The notes beneath the pieces were generated by a model. The model was not told the origin of the DNA, did not search any database, and was given only the letters and a program-made list of their open reading frames with translations. A DNA stretch of 64,000 bases from Pseudorhodoplanes sp. (GTDB lineage: Bacteria > Pseudomonadota > Alphaproteobacteria > Rhizobiales > Xanthobacteraceae), in contig JAVSMS010000001.1 of assembly GCA_032027085.1 (NCBI GenBank), positions 4,069,730 to 4,133,729 on the forward strand. The letters run 5' to 3'. Below are positions 17,093-27,163 of the stretch, piece after piece. Each line of letters opens with the position of its first letter. Within the stretch, counting starts at the first letter, position 1. A program made the translations under genes and the position numbers.

Positions 17093-20050
17093 CTAACCCG
17101 CCTGTCCCAGGATCCGCAGAAAGCTCCGCCGCACCTTTTCCTGCGTCTCGATCACATAGGCATCGAGCGTTGCGAAATCCGGCACGTCTCCCGCGCGCGC
17201 GAGAAGGCGCAGCAGCCCGGCGCCGGCCTGTTTCGGATCGAAGGGACCTGACAGGCACAGCCGCAGGATCTGGCTGAGGTCCTGATAAAGCTGCGCCGCC
17301 GGCCGCAGCACTTCGGAGTCTTCCGGCGCCAGGAGCCCAAGCCGCGAGGCCTTTTCCAGGCAGCGCACCGTCGACGGATCGAGAATCTCCGGATGCGCGG
17401 CGGCATGCACGAGCTGCAGGTATTGCGCGATGAACTCGACATCGATCAGACCGCCGGCCGCATATTTCAGATCCCAGCGGTCCCCCTCGCCCTTCTCCTG
17501 CGCGATGGCGCGGCGCATTTCCGCGGCATCATCGGCAATGGTGCGCGCGTCCCGCGCACGGCTCAGTACGTCGCGGATCACTGCCTCCGCTTTTTCCCGA
17601 AAACCCGGCGTCGCCGACACCACGCGCGCGCGCGTCAGTGCCATATGCTCCCAGGTCCAGGCCTCGTTCTCCTGGTAATCCCTGAAGGAGTCGATCTTGG
17701 TCGCAACCGGCCCGGATCGCCCCGATGGCCGCAGCCGCATGTCGACCTCATACAGTGCGCCATGGTTGGTGCGCGCCGTCAGCGCACTGATCAGGCGCTG
17801 GGTGAGCCGGGCAAAATATTGCGCGCCATAAAGCGGCCGGCCGCCTTGCGATTCGGGCTGCGCCTCGTCGAAATCATAGAGCAGGATCAAATCGAGATCC
17901 GAGCTCGCCGTCATCTCGCGTCCGCCGAGTTTGCCGAGCGCCAGCAAGGCGGTTTTCTGCCCGGCAATACGGCCATAGGTTTCAATGAACCTGTTTTCGA
18001 CCGCGACATGCAGCGCGCCGATGATCACGTCGGCCAGCCGCGCAAACACCTCCCCCGCCTGCACCGCCGTCACCGTGCCGGACAGGATGCGTGCGCCGAT
18101 CAGGAACATCTGCTCCTGGCCGAAGATGCGCAGCCGGTCGAGCATATCCTCGTAGGACGACGACTGGTCGAGCGAGCGATAGAGCGTATCGGTCAGTTTC
18201 TGCTCGTCCGGCAATTCGCCGAAGAAGGCCGGATCGATCAGCGCGTCCATCACCTGCGGATGCTGCGCCAGAATCTCGGCGAGCCGCGGCGCATTGGTTA
18301 GGATAAGCATCAACAGCGACAAGAGGTCCTGATTCTGGCGCAGCAGCGAAATGAGCTGGCCGCCGCCCATGCCGTGCAGGCTGACAAGAAAGCGATCGAA
18401 ACCGAGCAGCGCCGCGTCCTTGTTCTCCGATCGTGCCAGATGCGCGATCAGAAAAGGGACCAGTTCGTTCAGCTGCGTGCGCGCGAATTCGCTGCGCAGC
18501 GCCATGTATTGTCCGGAAAACCAGGTCCGGATGATCGCCGATATTTCCAGCGGATTGCGAAACCCCATCGCGGCCAGCCGGTCGAGCGTCTCCGGATCGT
18601 CCGCATCCTTCGGAAAAACGAAGATCTGGTCGGCGCCTTCCGGCAACGCCTGCTCGAACAGATGCGAGTAATGGTCCTGCACCTTGTGCAAGTGCTGCAG
18701 CAACGCCTCCGCGAATTCCTTGGCTGTGGCATGGCCGAGAAATCGCGCAAAGCGCTCCAACTCCTGCGGATCATCCGGCAGGATATGCGTCTGCTCGTCC
18801 GCCACCATCTGCAGGCGATGCTCGACCGTGCGCAAGAACAGATAGGCCGCCTCCAGATCGCGCGCCGCGGTCTCGGCGACCCATTTGCCGGCCACGAGCA
18901 CGCCCAGCGTCGCCAAGGTGCGGCGCTGGCGCAATTCCGGATGACGGCCGCCGGCGATCAGTTGCTGGGTCTGGACAAAAAACTCGATCTCACGAATGCC
19001 GCCGCGTCCAAGCTTGATATTATGGCCGGCGACCGCGATCTCGCCGTGCCCCTTATAGACATGGATCTGCCGCTTCATCGCATGGATGTCGGCGAGCGCG
19101 GCGAAATCCATGTATTTGCGCCAGACGAAAGGCGACAGTTCTTTCAGGATGGCCTCGCCCGCGGCGATGTCGCCGGCGCAGGGCCGCGCCTTGATCAGCG
19201 CCGAGCGTTCCCAGTTCTGTCCGCGATGCTCGTAATAATCGAGCGCGGCCGGCGTTGAGATCGCGATTTGCGTTGAGGCCGGATCGGGCCGCAGCCGCAG
19301 ATCGACCCGGAAGACATAGCCGTCGGCGGTGCGCTCAGAAAGCAATTTGACAAGGCCGCGCGTGACGCGGATCGCGATCGACGCCGCGTCCGCATCAGGT
19401 GCGAGCGCCGGTGCCTCCGGTTCGAAGAAAACGATGAGATCGATGTCGCTGGAATAATTGAGCTCGAAGGCGCCCATCTTGCCCATGGCGAGGACGATAT
19501 AGCCGGAGCCGATATCCGGCCGCGCCGGATCGGCGGGCATGAGCTTGCCGCGGCGAACCGCATCGCCCAGCAAAAAATTCACCGCGCCGCCGACCGCCGT
19601 GTCGGCGAGTTCGGTCAGCGCCAGCGTCACCTGCATGATCGGCCAGACGCCGCCGATATCGGCCAGCCCGATCAGCAGCGCGGCTTCTGATTTCATCCGG
19701 CGCAACAGCCGCATGGCCTCCGCTTCGTCCTGCGTCGCCGCCAACGCCGCTCTGGTCTCCTGCAGCAATGTGCGGAAGCGCGCGTCCGGCGACGCCAGCA
19801 GCAACGCTGCCAGCCGGTTCGGTTCTGCGGAGGCGAGGTCCCAGAGATGCGGAGAATAAGCCGCAAGGCCGGCGATCAGCGCTTCGGTTTTTGGGTGAGC
19901 TTCGAAAGTTGTCTTGAGCGCGACCGCGTCCTCGAGGCCCGACAGCCATTCATCGAATTTGCTGCGTGCGGACGGATCGTCGGATGCATAGGGTCCCGCG
20001 GCGATGGCCGCGGCCAGAGTGGCCGCCGATGGACTTGCGGGGGATGTCAT
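17093..20050 (-). CDS. glnE: Bifunctional glutamine synthetase adenylyltransferase/deadenylylase
   Basis: A 985-residue enzyme that attaches AMP to, or removes it from, glutamine synthetase in response to PII and glutamine. Both nucleotidyltransferase halves are present: GKMGAFELNYSSDIDLIVFF near 190-209 (deadenylylase half) and GKLGGREMTASSDLDLILLY near 706-725 (adenylylase half), each with the D-x-D metal pair. The intervening helical linker and C-terminal helices are complete. Its ATG overlaps the stop codon of the upstream histidine kinase (ATGA), so it is translationally coupled to it. Confidence 0.95.
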   Translation of the reverse strand: MTSPASPSAATLAAAIAAGPYASDDPSARSKFDEWLSGLEDAVALKTTFEAHPKTEALIAGLAAYSPHLWDLASAEPNRLAALLLASPDARFRTLLQETRAALAATQDEAEAMRLLRRMKSEAALLIGLADIGGVWPIMQVTLALTELADTAVGGAVNFLLGDAVRRGKLMPADPARPDIGSGYIVLAMGKMGAFELNYSSDIDLIVFFEPEAPALAPDADAASIAIRVTRGLVKLLSERTADGYVFRVDLRLRPDPASTQIAISTPAALDYYEHRGQNWERSALIKARPCAGDIAAGEAILKELSPFVWRKYMDFAALADIHAMKRQIHVYKGHGEIAVAGHNIKLGRGGIREIEFFVQTQQLIAGGRHPELRQRRTLATLGVLVAGKWVAETAARDLEAAYLFLRTVEHRLQMVADEQTHILPDDPQELERFARFLGHATAKEFAEALLQHLHKVQDHYSHLFEQALPEGADQIFVFPKDADDPETLDRLAAMGFRNPLEISAIIRTWFSGQYMALRSEFARTQLNELVPFLIAHLARSENKDAALLGFDRFLVSLHGMGGGQLISLLRQNQDLLSLLMLILTNAPRLAEILAQHPQVMDALIDPAFFGELPDEQKLTDTLYRSLDQSSSYEDMLDRLRIFGQEQMFLIGARILSGTVTAVQAGEVFARLADVIIGALHVAVENRFIETYGRIAGQKTALLALGKLGGREMTASSDLDLILLYDFDEAQPESQGGRPLYGAQYFARLTQRLISALTARTNHGALYEVDMRLRPSGRSGPVATKIDSFRDYQENEAWTWEHMALTRARVVSATPGFREKAEAVIRDVLSRARDARTIADDAAEMRRAIAQEKGEGDRWDLKYAAGGLIDVEFIAQYLQLVHAAAHPEILDPSTVRCLEKASRLGLLAPEDSEVLRPAAQLYQDLSQILRLCLSGPFDPKQAGAGLLRLLARAGDVPDFATLDAYVIETQEKVRRSFLRILGQAG

Positions 20051-21483
20051 CCCGCCCCCTGCGGTCCCCCCCGCGGCACCACGATCACCGCCCGCAATCC
20101 GGGTTGGTTGTCATGCAGGCGCAGTTCCCCGCCATGCAGGCGCGCCACCGCCGCCGCAAGGCTCAGGCCCAGTCCGGAGCCGGGCACCGACCGGCTCTCT
20201 TCCAGCCGCACGAAGCGCTCCACCGCGCGTCCCCGATCGCCTTCCGGGATTCCCGGGCCGTTGTCCGCAACGCTCAGCAAGACCCGATCTCCTTCCGCCG
20301 CCGCTTTGACCACGATTCCCGTAGCCGTACCATTCTTCTGCGCGTCCGGCGCAGCATATTTGATCGCGTTGTCGACAAGATTGGCAAGCGCCTGGCTGAC
20401 CAATTCGCGGTTGCCGGTCACCGGAACCGGGTTCGGCGCGTCGGCGTCGAGCGTGAGGCCTTGTTCTTCCGCCAGCGGTTCGTAAAGCTCGCAAATCCCG
20501 CGCGCGACCTCGCCGGCGTCGAAATCGCTCATGTCCTCGCGCGCCTGGCCGGATTCGGCGCGCGCGATCATCAGAAGGGCGTTGAATGTCCGGATCAGCC
20601 CTTCGGATTCGTCGATGATCGATTCCAGGGCTTCGCGATATCCCGCCTCCTCCTGATGCATCCGCAAGGCTTCTTCCGCGCGGTTGCGCAGGCGAGTCAG
20701 CGGCGTCTTCAGGTCATGCGCGATGTTGTCGGAGACCTCCTTGAGGCCATGCATGAGCGCCTCGATCCGGTCGAGCATGGCGTTCAGATTTTCTGCAAGG
20801 CGATCCAGTTCGTCCCCCGTGCCTGCCACCGGCAGGCGTCCGGAGAGATCGCCCTCCATGATCGTGCGCGTCGTCGCCGTCATAGCGTCCACGCGGCGCA
20901 GCACGCGCCGTGCGACGAAAAATCCGCCGGCCAGTCCCAGGATGACGACGATCGCCGCCGACCATTTTCCGGCATCAAGGACCACGTCAAAAAGCCGGTC
21001 GCGTTCTTCCAGATCGCGCCCCACAAGCAAGCGGAACCCGCCGGGCAGATGCTGCACGCGCACCAGCGCGCGGTGCAGATCGGAGACATCGCTTTCATCG
21101 ATGCGGCGATAGACGGTTTCCGTCCAGCCGGCCCTCCCCATCACGCCCTGCGGCAGCGAGCCGACATTGCCGGCCAAGCCTTCGCCTGTCGGCGTCGTGA
21201 CAAGATAGAGCGAGGAGCCGGGACGGCGTGATCGCGCCTCCACGATCACCACCAGCCGCCTGATGCCGGCGGCGTTGAATTGCGCCGTCAATCCCTCGAC
21301 ATCGAGATCGACCGTCTGCGTGATCTGCTCGTTGAACAGCCGCCGCGTGTTGAACGCGAAATAGCCGAGCAGAAACACCGCGAACAGCGCGAAGATGACC
21401 AGATAGACCAGCGTCAGCTTGAACGCCGTCGTGCGGAGAAGCTTGCCGAGCGCCGTCACCTGAATTTTACCGTGCGCCGTCAC
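20047..21483 (-). CDS. HAMP-domain sensor histidine kinase
   Basis: A 478-residue inner-membrane kinase. TM1 is about 22-43, followed by a periplasmic domain of about 125 residues, TM2 about 175-193, HAMP, then the H box SDNIAHDLKTPLTRLRNRAE with His 256. The ATPase motifs are NLVDNAIKY, DNGPGIP and GSGLGL. It starts with GTG and overlaps the upstream OmpR-type regulator by 17 nt; its own stop overlaps glnE. The pair probably senses an envelope signal, given the degP gene just upstream. The specific ligand is unknown. Confidence 0.9.
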   Translation of the reverse strand: MTAHGKIQVTALGKLLRTTAFKLTLVYLVIFALFAVFLLGYFAFNTRRLFNEQITQTVDLDVEGLTAQFNAAGIRRLVVIVEARSRRPGSSLYLVTTPTGEGLAGNVGSLPQGVMGRAGWTETVYRRIDESDVSDLHRALVRVQHLPGGFRLLVGRDLEERDRLFDVVLDAGKWSAAIVVILGLAGGFFVARRVLRRVDAMTATTRTIMEGDLSGRLPVAGTGDELDRLAENLNAMLDRIEALMHGLKEVSDNIAHDLKTPLTRLRNRAEEALRMHQEEAGYREALESIIDESEGLIRTFNALLMIARAESGQAREDMSDFDAGEVARGICELYEPLAEEQGLTLDADAPNPVPVTGNRELVSQALANLVDNAIKYAAPDAQKNGTATGIVVKAAAEGDRVLLSVADNGPGIPEGDRGRAVERFVRLEESRSVPGSGLGLSLAAAVARLHGGELRLHDNQPGLRAVIVVPRGGPQGAG

Positions 21484-22147
21484 GGATCATGTAGCCGGCA
21501 CCGCGCACCGTATGCAGCAGAGGCTGCGCAAATCCCTTGTCGATCTTGGAGCGCAGCCGCGAGATGTGAACGTCGATCACGTTGGTCTGCGGATCGAAGT
21601 GATAGTCCCACACATTTTCCAGCAGCATGGTGCGGGTCACCACCTGCCCCGCGTGTTTCATGAGATATTCGAGCAGCCGGAATTCGCGCGGCTGAAGCAC
21701 GATTTCCTCAGGCCCGCGCCTGACCTGATGCGACAGGCGGTCGAGTTCGAGATCGCCGACCCGGTACACAGTCTCCTCGTTGCGTCCGCCGCGGCGGCGC
21801 GCCAGCACCTCGACCCGCGCCAGCAGCTCGGCGAAGGAATAGGGCTTGGGCAGATAGTCGTCGCCGCCGGCGCGCAGGCCTTTCACGCGATCATCCACCT
21901 GCCCGAGCGCCGACAGGATCAGCACCGGCGTCTCGACGCCCTTTTCACGCAAGGCGCCGATGACAGACAGGCCGTCGCGTTTCGGCAGCATCCGGTCGAC
22001 GATAAGGACGTCATAGTCGCGATCGAGCGCCATGACGAGACCCTCCTCGCCATCCGGGGCATGGTCGGCGACATGGCCGACCTCCCGGAAGGCGCGAACG
22101 ACGTAATCGGCCGCATCGCGGTCGTCTTCGATGATCAGGAGACGCAT
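21467..22147 (-). CDS. OmpR-family response regulator
   Basis: A 226-residue two-domain regulator. The receiver domain has the acidic pair EDD, phospho-acceptor Asp in YDVLIVDRMLPKRDG and Lys in YLPKPYSF. The C-terminal winged helix ends TVRGAGYMIRDGAR. ATG 22147 (MRLLIIEDD) begins the receiver; the longer upstream frame is not conserved in character. It lies directly before its kinase partner and downstream of degP, from which it is separated by a hairpin-bearing spacer. Confidence 0.93.
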   Translation of the reverse strand: MRLLIIEDDRDAADYVVRAFREVGHVADHAPDGEEGLVMALDRDYDVLIVDRMLPKRDGLSVIGALREKGVETPVLILSALGQVDDRVKGLRAGGDDYLPKPYSFAELLARVEVLARRRGGRNEETVYRVGDLELDRLSHQVRRGPEEIVLQPREFRLLEYLMKHAGQVVTRTMLLENVWDYHFDPQTNVIDVHISRLRSKIDKGFAQPLLHTVRGAGYMIRDGAR

Positions 22148-22277
22148 GGGAGTCCGCTCAACAATGGATTCGCTGGATAATAGCGAATTCCCGGGCGTCA
22201 TGTGCTGGTTGGGAAATGAGGGCATGAGGGGGCGGCGACTGTAACTCTACACCACCGCCCCCTCACTTGACCTCGAG

Positions 22278-22382
22278 CCGGCGGGGGCGACGATTGCCGG
22301 GTGTCGAGGCTACATTGCAGGGACGGGCCTTTCGGCCCGTCCCCCGGGGTCCCGTGTCACCGGCGGGGGCGACGATTGCCGG
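22278..22382. repeat. Stem-loop with GAAA tetraloop between two identical 23-bp direct repeats
   Basis: An identical 23-bp sequence (CCGGCGGGGGCGACGATTGC plus CGG) occurs at 22278-22300 and 22360-22382. Between them, 22320-22343 forms a perfect 10-bp stem which on the minus (mRNA) strand is GGGACGGGCC-GAAA-GGCCCGTCCC. It lies between the degP stop and the response-regulator start. There is no T-tract, so it is more likely an mRNA processing, stability or attenuation element than a simple terminator. Confidence 0.75.
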
Positions 22383-22403
22383 ATCCACACGCCCCTATCC
22401 CGT

Positions 22404-23909
22404 TCAACCGCGACCGGCCGGCAGCGCGACGAAGCGGCTGTTCTCGCCGGACTTCACCCGCATCAGCACGGTGCGTTTTCCGTCGCTGCGCGCATCGGCC
22501 AGTGCCTTGCGCACATCGGCCGGCGTGGAGACGGTCTTGCCGCCGACCTCGAGGATCACGTCGCCGGTCTTGAAGCCGCGCTCGGCCGCCGGACCGTTGG
22601 GATCGACGTCGGTCACGACGACACCCTCGGTATTTCCACCAGCTACGGAGCTCGCCGGCGCAAGTTGCAGACCAAGGCGCGCACCGTCATTGGCCGGGGA
22701 TTCGCGATCTTGGGAGGCCTTCTTCGGGTCGCGCGGCAATTCGCCGAGCTTCAGCGTCACGGTCTTCTCGTTGCCCTTTTGCAGGAGCGTGAGTTTGACC
22801 GAGGTGTTCGGCGACATCGTTCCGATGCGGCGCGCGAGGTCTCGTGCGTTCTCGACCTTCTCACCGTTGACGGCGGTGATGACGTCGCCTGCCTTGATGC
22901 CGGCCTTCTCGGCGGGGCTGCCCTCCTGCGGTTCAGCAACCAGCGCACCCTCAGCCTTCTTCAGACCGAGACTGTCGGCGATGTCCTTGGTGACCGGCTG
23001 GATCTGGACGCCGATCCATCCGCGTGTGACCTGGCCCTTTTCCTTGAGCTGGGTCACGACCGAGTCCACCGTCGCGGCGGGAATCGCGAAGGCGATGCCG
23101 ACCGAACCGCCCGAAGGCGAGAAGATCGCGGTGTTCACACCGACGACATTGCCTTCGGTGTCGAACGTCGGGCCGCCGGAATTGCCCTTGTTGACCGGCG
23201 CGTCGATCTGGATGAAGTCGTCATAGGGGCCTGCGCCGATGTCGCGGCCGCGGGCCGAGACGATGCCGGCGGTGACGGTGCCGCCAAGGCCGAACGGATT
23301 GCCGACTGCGAGCACCCAATCGCCGATGCGCGGCGCCTTGTCGGCGAGCTTGGCATACGGGAAGTTGTCGCCATCGACCTTGATCAGCGCAAGATCGGTG
23401 CGCGGATCGGCACCGATGACCTTTGCAGTGTGGGTCTTGCCGTCGTCGGTCTGCACTTCGACTTCGTCGGCCTTGTCGACGACGTGATTGTTGGTCACGG
23501 CATAGCCGTCAGCCGAAATGAAGAAACCCGAGCCCTGGCCGGAGCGGCGCGGGCTGCGCTGCGGGCCTTGCGGAAGATCCGGGAACATGTCCGGGCCGAA
23601 GCGGCGGAAGAAACGCTCAAAGCCGCGCGGCAACTGGCCGCCTTCGTCGGAGGAAAGCTGCGCTCCGCCATTGATCTTGACGCGAACCGAAATCACAGCG
23701 GGTTTTACTTTTTCAACGATGTCGGCGAAGCCGACGGGACGCTGCACGGTCTGCGCTTGCTGGGTGACGTTCTGGGCGAACGCGCCATGGCGGGCGGCGT
23801 CGGGCGCAATCAGCGCACCGGCAACGCCCAGGCTGAGAATGGTCGTTCCCAGCAACATCACGCGGCGTGCCGAGAGGCCGCTCGGTTTCGGAGGCAAGTT
23901 GGGAGTCAT
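22404..23909 (-). CDS. degP: Do-family periplasmic serine protease/chaperone (DegP/HtrA)
   Basis: A 501-residue envelope protease. The N-terminus has a hydrophobic export signal (VMLLGTTILSLGVAGALIA). The catalytic triad is complete: His 142 in NNHVVD, Asp 172 in RTDLALIK and Ser 244 in GNSGGP. Two PDZ domains follow (IQPVTKDIADSLGLKKAEGA and LQLAPASSV...GVVVTDVDP). The linker near residue 90-125 is Arg/Pro/Gly rich. ATG 23909 has GGAGAG 8 nt upstream and is preferred over the ATG five codons earlier. It lies between the cytochrome c maturation operon and a two-component pair, an arrangement known from other rhizobial chromosomes. Confidence 0.93.
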   Translation of the reverse strand: MTPNLPPKPSGLSARRVMLLGTTILSLGVAGALIAPDAARHGAFAQNVTQQAQTVQRPVGFADIVEKVKPAVISVRVKINGGAQLSSDEGGQLPRGFERFFRRFGPDMFPDLPQGPQRSPRRSGQGSGFFISADGYAVTNNHVVDKADEVEVQTDDGKTHTAKVIGADPRTDLALIKVDGDNFPYAKLADKAPRIGDWVLAVGNPFGLGGTVTAGIVSARGRDIGAGPYDDFIQIDAPVNKGNSGGPTFDTEGNVVGVNTAIFSPSGGSVGIAFAIPAATVDSVVTQLKEKGQVTRGWIGVQIQPVTKDIADSLGLKKAEGALVAEPQEGSPAEKAGIKAGDVITAVNGEKVENARDLARRIGTMSPNTSVKLTLLQKGNEKTVTLKLGELPRDPKKASQDRESPANDGARLGLQLAPASSVAGGNTEGVVVTDVDPNGPAAERGFKTGDVILEVGGKTVSTPADVRKALADARSDGKRTVLMRVKSGENSRFVALPAGRG

Positions 23910-24069
23910 GAGTGGTCTCTCCATGTTCAGTCGAACTTGTGGGGTGGTTCGTCAGCCGCCCGTTGCGGCTAACATGGGGAGGCCCGCCTTACGGAAAACT
24001 GACGGCGGGATTAAATGTTGGTAACGTGTGGAGCGCCGATATTATCAGCAATATCAGCTACTTAGCTCG

Positions 24070-24555
24070 TCAGCGCCGCCCGTCGACAAACTCCGCCAGC
24101 CGCTTTTGCTCGTCCGCCGTTAATGCCTGCGCCGAATCCGGCTGGCCCGGCTGCCCTCCGCCTTGGCGCTGGCGCCGCAGAAACACGGCGAGTGCGGCCG
24201 CACCGCCGAGCAGCACCAGCGCCGGCAGCGACCAGAGCAAGGCGGTCTGCGCGTTCAGGCGCGGCTTCAGCAACACGAAATCACCATAACGGTCGGTGAG
24301 GAAATCGATCACCTGCTTGTCGCTGTCGCCGGCCTGCAACCGCTCGCGCACCAGGATGCGCAGATCGCGCGCCAGCGGCGCATCGGAATCGTCGATCGAC
24401 TGGTTCTGGCAGACCATGCAGCGCAATTCTTGCGAGAGCGCGCGGGCGCGCGCCTCCAGCGCCGGGTCTTTGAGGATTTCATCCGGCTGCACCGCAAGCA
24501 CGGGCGTGGCGCTGACAAGCGCAACACCCACAATGAGCGCACACAGTTTCCTCAT
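24070..24555 (-). CDS. ccmH: Cytochrome c maturation protein CcmH/CycL
   Basis: A 161-residue membrane-anchored thiol protein. A signal peptide ([18 protein letters not shown]) precedes the family signature [14 protein letters not shown], whose CxxC reduces apocytochrome c haem-binding cysteines. One TM helix ([20 protein letters not shown]) and a short cytoplasmic tail follow. It acts at the periplasmic face together with CcmF and CcmI. It is the last gene of the ccmI-ccmE-ccmF-ccmH operon, 63 nt after ccmF. Confidence 0.95.
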   Translation of the reverse strand: MRKLCALIVGVALVSATPVLAVQPDEILKDPALEARARALSQELRCMVCQNQSIDDSDAPLARDLRILVRERLQAGDSDKQVIDFLTDRYGDFVLLKPRLNAQTALLWSLPALVLLGGAAALAVFLRRQRQGGGQPGQPDSAQALTADEQKRLAEFVDGRR

Positions 24556-24618
24556 CTCATCCTCAATCCTCACCCTCGGGAGGCTGCGTAGCAGCCGTCT
24601 CGAAGCGTGAGTTGGATA

Positions 24619-26598
24619 TTATTCCGCCGGCTGCATCGCGGATTTCTTCGCCGGCTTCGGCGCACCGACACGCAGCCGGCGATCCGAAAGCGACAGCGCA
24701 CCGCCCAGCACCATGATCATGCAGCCGACCCAGATCAGCAGCACCAGCGGCTTGTGATAGAGGCGCACGGAGATCGTGCCGTCCGCCGCCGGATCGCCAA
24801 GTGACATATAGATCTGGCTGAAGCCACGCGTCAGCAGCGCCGCTTCCGATGTCGACATGCCGCGCGTAGTGAAGCTGCGCTTGGACGGCTCGAGCGTGCC
24901 GATCACCTCGCCGTTTTGCCGCACGACAAATTTTGCGACCAGCTCGCGATAATTCGGTCCCTGCCGCGACACCAGGCCATCAAACGCCACGTTGTAGTCG
25001 CGGATGGCAACCGACTGGCCGGGCTTCATCGCCAGGATCCGCTCGGCATTGTAGCTTGCCTCGCCGGCGATTCCGAACAGGCATACGCCGAGCCCGAAAT
25101 GCGCCAATGCGGTGCCGAAGGCGGAGCGCGGCAGACCGCGCAGTCGCCGCAACGAGGTTGTCGCCGGCACGCGAAACAGCTGCGCGCGCTCGGCGAGATC
25201 GGTGAGCGCGCCCACCATCACGTAGACGGCCAGCCCAATCGCAAAGGGCGCGAGCACCGGCCCGCCTTGCACCACCGCGAAGGTCGCGGCGATCGCCACA
25301 AGTCCCGCGGCAAAGGCCGCCATCAGTCGCTGCGCGGCGCCGAGGAGATCGCCGCGCTTCCAGGCCAGCAGCGGCCCGAACGGGACCGCCAGCAACAGCG
25401 GAACGATCAGCGGCCCGAAGGTTGCGTTGAAGAACGGCGCGCCGACCGAAATCTTGTCGCCGGTCAGCGCCTCCAGCGCCAGCGGATAGAGCGTGCCGAC
25501 GAAGACGGTCGCCAGCGCCGTGGTCAGCAGAAGATTGTTGAGAACGAGCGCCCCCTCGCGCGAGATCGGCGCGAAGATGCCACCCTGTTTCAGGAGCGGC
25601 GCGCGCCAGGCGTAAAGCGCCAGCGAGCCGCCGATGAAGAAAACGAGAATGGCGAGGATGAACACGCCGCGCGTCGGATCGCTGGCGAAGGTGTGTACCG
25701 AGGTGAGCACGCCCGAGCGCACAAGGAATGTGCCGAGCAGCGACAGCGAGAAGGTGAGGATGGACAGGAGAATGGTCCACACCTTCAACGCATTTCGCTT
25801 CTCCATCACCACCGCCGAATGCAGCAGCGCGGTACCGGCGATCCACGGCATCAGCGACGCATTCTCGACCGGATCCCAGAACCACCAGCCACCCCAACCG
25901 AGTTCGTAATAGGCCCAATAGGAGCCCATCGCGATGCCGAGTGTGAGGAACATCCAGGCCGCGAGCGTCCAGGGCCGCACCCAGCGCGCCCAGGCGGCGT
26001 CGATCCTGCCCTCGATCAGGGCGGCGACAGCGAACGAGAAGGAAATCGAGAAACCGACATAGCCGAGATAGAGCAGCGGCGGATGCACCGCGAGACCGAT
26101 ATCCTGCAGGATCGGATTGAGATCGCGGCCTTCGAACGGCGCCTGCGGCAGCCGCGTGAACGGATTGGATGTGAACAGGATGAAGAAATAGAACGCGGCG
26201 GCGATCCAGGACTGCACGCCGAGCACATTGACGCGCAGGGTTTCCGGCAGGTTGCTTCCGAAGATGGCGACGAAGGCGCCGAACGCGCTCAGGATCAGCA
26301 CCCAGAGCAGCATCGAGCCTTCATGATTTCCCCAGACGCCGGTGATCTTGTACAGCAGCGGCTTCGCCGAGTGCGAATTCTCAAAGACATTCAGCACCGA
26401 GAAATCCGAACTCACATAAAGCGCGGTTAGCGACGCAAAGGCAACCGCGACAAAGGCGAATTGCGCCAGCGCCGAAATATCGGCGACACCCATCAGCGCG
26501 CGGTCGCGCGTCTGCGCGCCGATCATTGGCACGCTGCCCTGGATCAGCGCCAGCGCGAGCGCAAGCACCAATGCGTAATGGCCGATCTCGGCGATCAT
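24619..26598 (-). CDS. ccmF: Haem lyase subunit CcmF/CycK
   Basis: A 659-residue polytopic membrane protein that joins haem to apocytochrome c. The haem-handling WWD motif is present (WGGWWFWDPVENASLMPW), with multiple TM helices, conserved His residues (NHEGSMLLWV, VHPPLLYLGY, SVHTFASDP) and the C-terminal periplasmic domain (VAIRDYNVAFDGL). Length is normal for the family. It lies 37 nt after ccmE. Confidence 0.96.
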   Translation of the reverse strand: MIAEIGHYALVLALALALIQGSVPMIGAQTRDRALMGVADISALAQFAFVAVAFASLTALYVSSDFSVLNVFENSHSAKPLLYKITGVWGNHEGSMLLWVLILSAFGAFVAIFGSNLPETLRVNVLGVQSWIAAAFYFFILFTSNPFTRLPQAPFEGRDLNPILQDIGLAVHPPLLYLGYVGFSISFSFAVAALIEGRIDAAWARWVRPWTLAAWMFLTLGIAMGSYWAYYELGWGGWWFWDPVENASLMPWIAGTALLHSAVVMEKRNALKVWTILLSILTFSLSLLGTFLVRSGVLTSVHTFASDPTRGVFILAILVFFIGGSLALYAWRAPLLKQGGIFAPISREGALVLNNLLLTTALATVFVGTLYPLALEALTGDKISVGAPFFNATFGPLIVPLLLAVPFGPLLAWKRGDLLGAAQRLMAAFAAGLVAIAATFAVVQGGPVLAPFAIGLAVYVMVGALTDLAERAQLFRVPATTSLRRLRGLPRSAFGTALAHFGLGVCLFGIAGEASYNAERILAMKPGQSVAIRDYNVAFDGLVSRQGPNYRELVAKFVVRQNGEVIGTLEPSKRSFTTRGMSTSEAALLTRGFSQIYMSLGDPAADGTISVRLYHKPLVLLIWVGCMIMVLGGALSLSDRRLRVGAPKPAKKSAMQPAE

Positions 26599-26635
26599 GA
26601 AGCTCGCAGCCTCAATCCGTCATCCTGCGCCGGCA

Positions 26636-27103
26636 TCACTGCTTCTTTGCCTCCGCGCCGCCCTTCTTGTCGTAATCGTCCTTCCAGTGGCCCTGCTTCT
26701 TCAGCGCGTCGGCCACCTCCTTCGGCATGTAGGTTTCATCATGCTTGGCGAGCACGGTGTCGGCGCGGAAGGCGCCACCCTCGACCAGCGTGCCCTCGGC
26801 GATCACGCCCTGCCCTTCCCGGAACAGGTCGGGAAGAATGCCGGTATAGCTGACACGAATGGCGGTCTTGCCGTCGGTGACCTCGAAGCGCGCATTCAGG
26901 TCCTTGCGGTCGAGCGTGCCGGGCTGCACCAGCCCGCCGAGACGAATGCGCGTGCCCGGCTTGACCTGCTTTTCGACGACGTCGGTCGGCGAATTGAAGA
27001 ACACGATGGAGTCCCTGAGCGCGCTCAGCACCAGCACAGCCGCCAGCGCCAGCACGCCGAGGCCGGTTCCGATCAGCGCCAATCTCCGTTGCTTGCGCGT
27101 CAT
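26636..27103 (-). CDS. ccmE: Haem chaperone CcmE/CycJ
   Basis: A 155-residue membrane-anchored OB-fold protein that covalently carries haem in the periplasm. It has an N-terminal anchor ([21 protein letters not shown]), the [11 protein letters not shown] region and the covalent haem site His 121 with Tyr 125 in AKHDETYMP. It lies between ccmI and ccmF in the maturation operon. Confidence 0.95.
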   Translation of the reverse strand: MTRKQRRLALIGTGLGVLALAAVLVLSALRDSIVFFNSPTDVVEKQVKPGTRIRLGGLVQPGTLDRKDLNARFEVTDGKTAIRVSYTGILPDLFREGQGVIAEGTLVEGGAFRADTVLAKHDETYMPKEVADALKKQGHWKDDYDKKGGAEAKKQ

Positions 27104-27163
27104 CTCACCTCTCGTTCATCCGGGCGTGCCGACTATATGGGTCTGTTTCCGGCAGCATTGCGT

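Noticed and set aside
22665-23972. Plus-strand frame of 435 codons opposite degP
   Set aside because: Antisense to a protease with complete triad and PDZ domains; no recognisable domain of its own.
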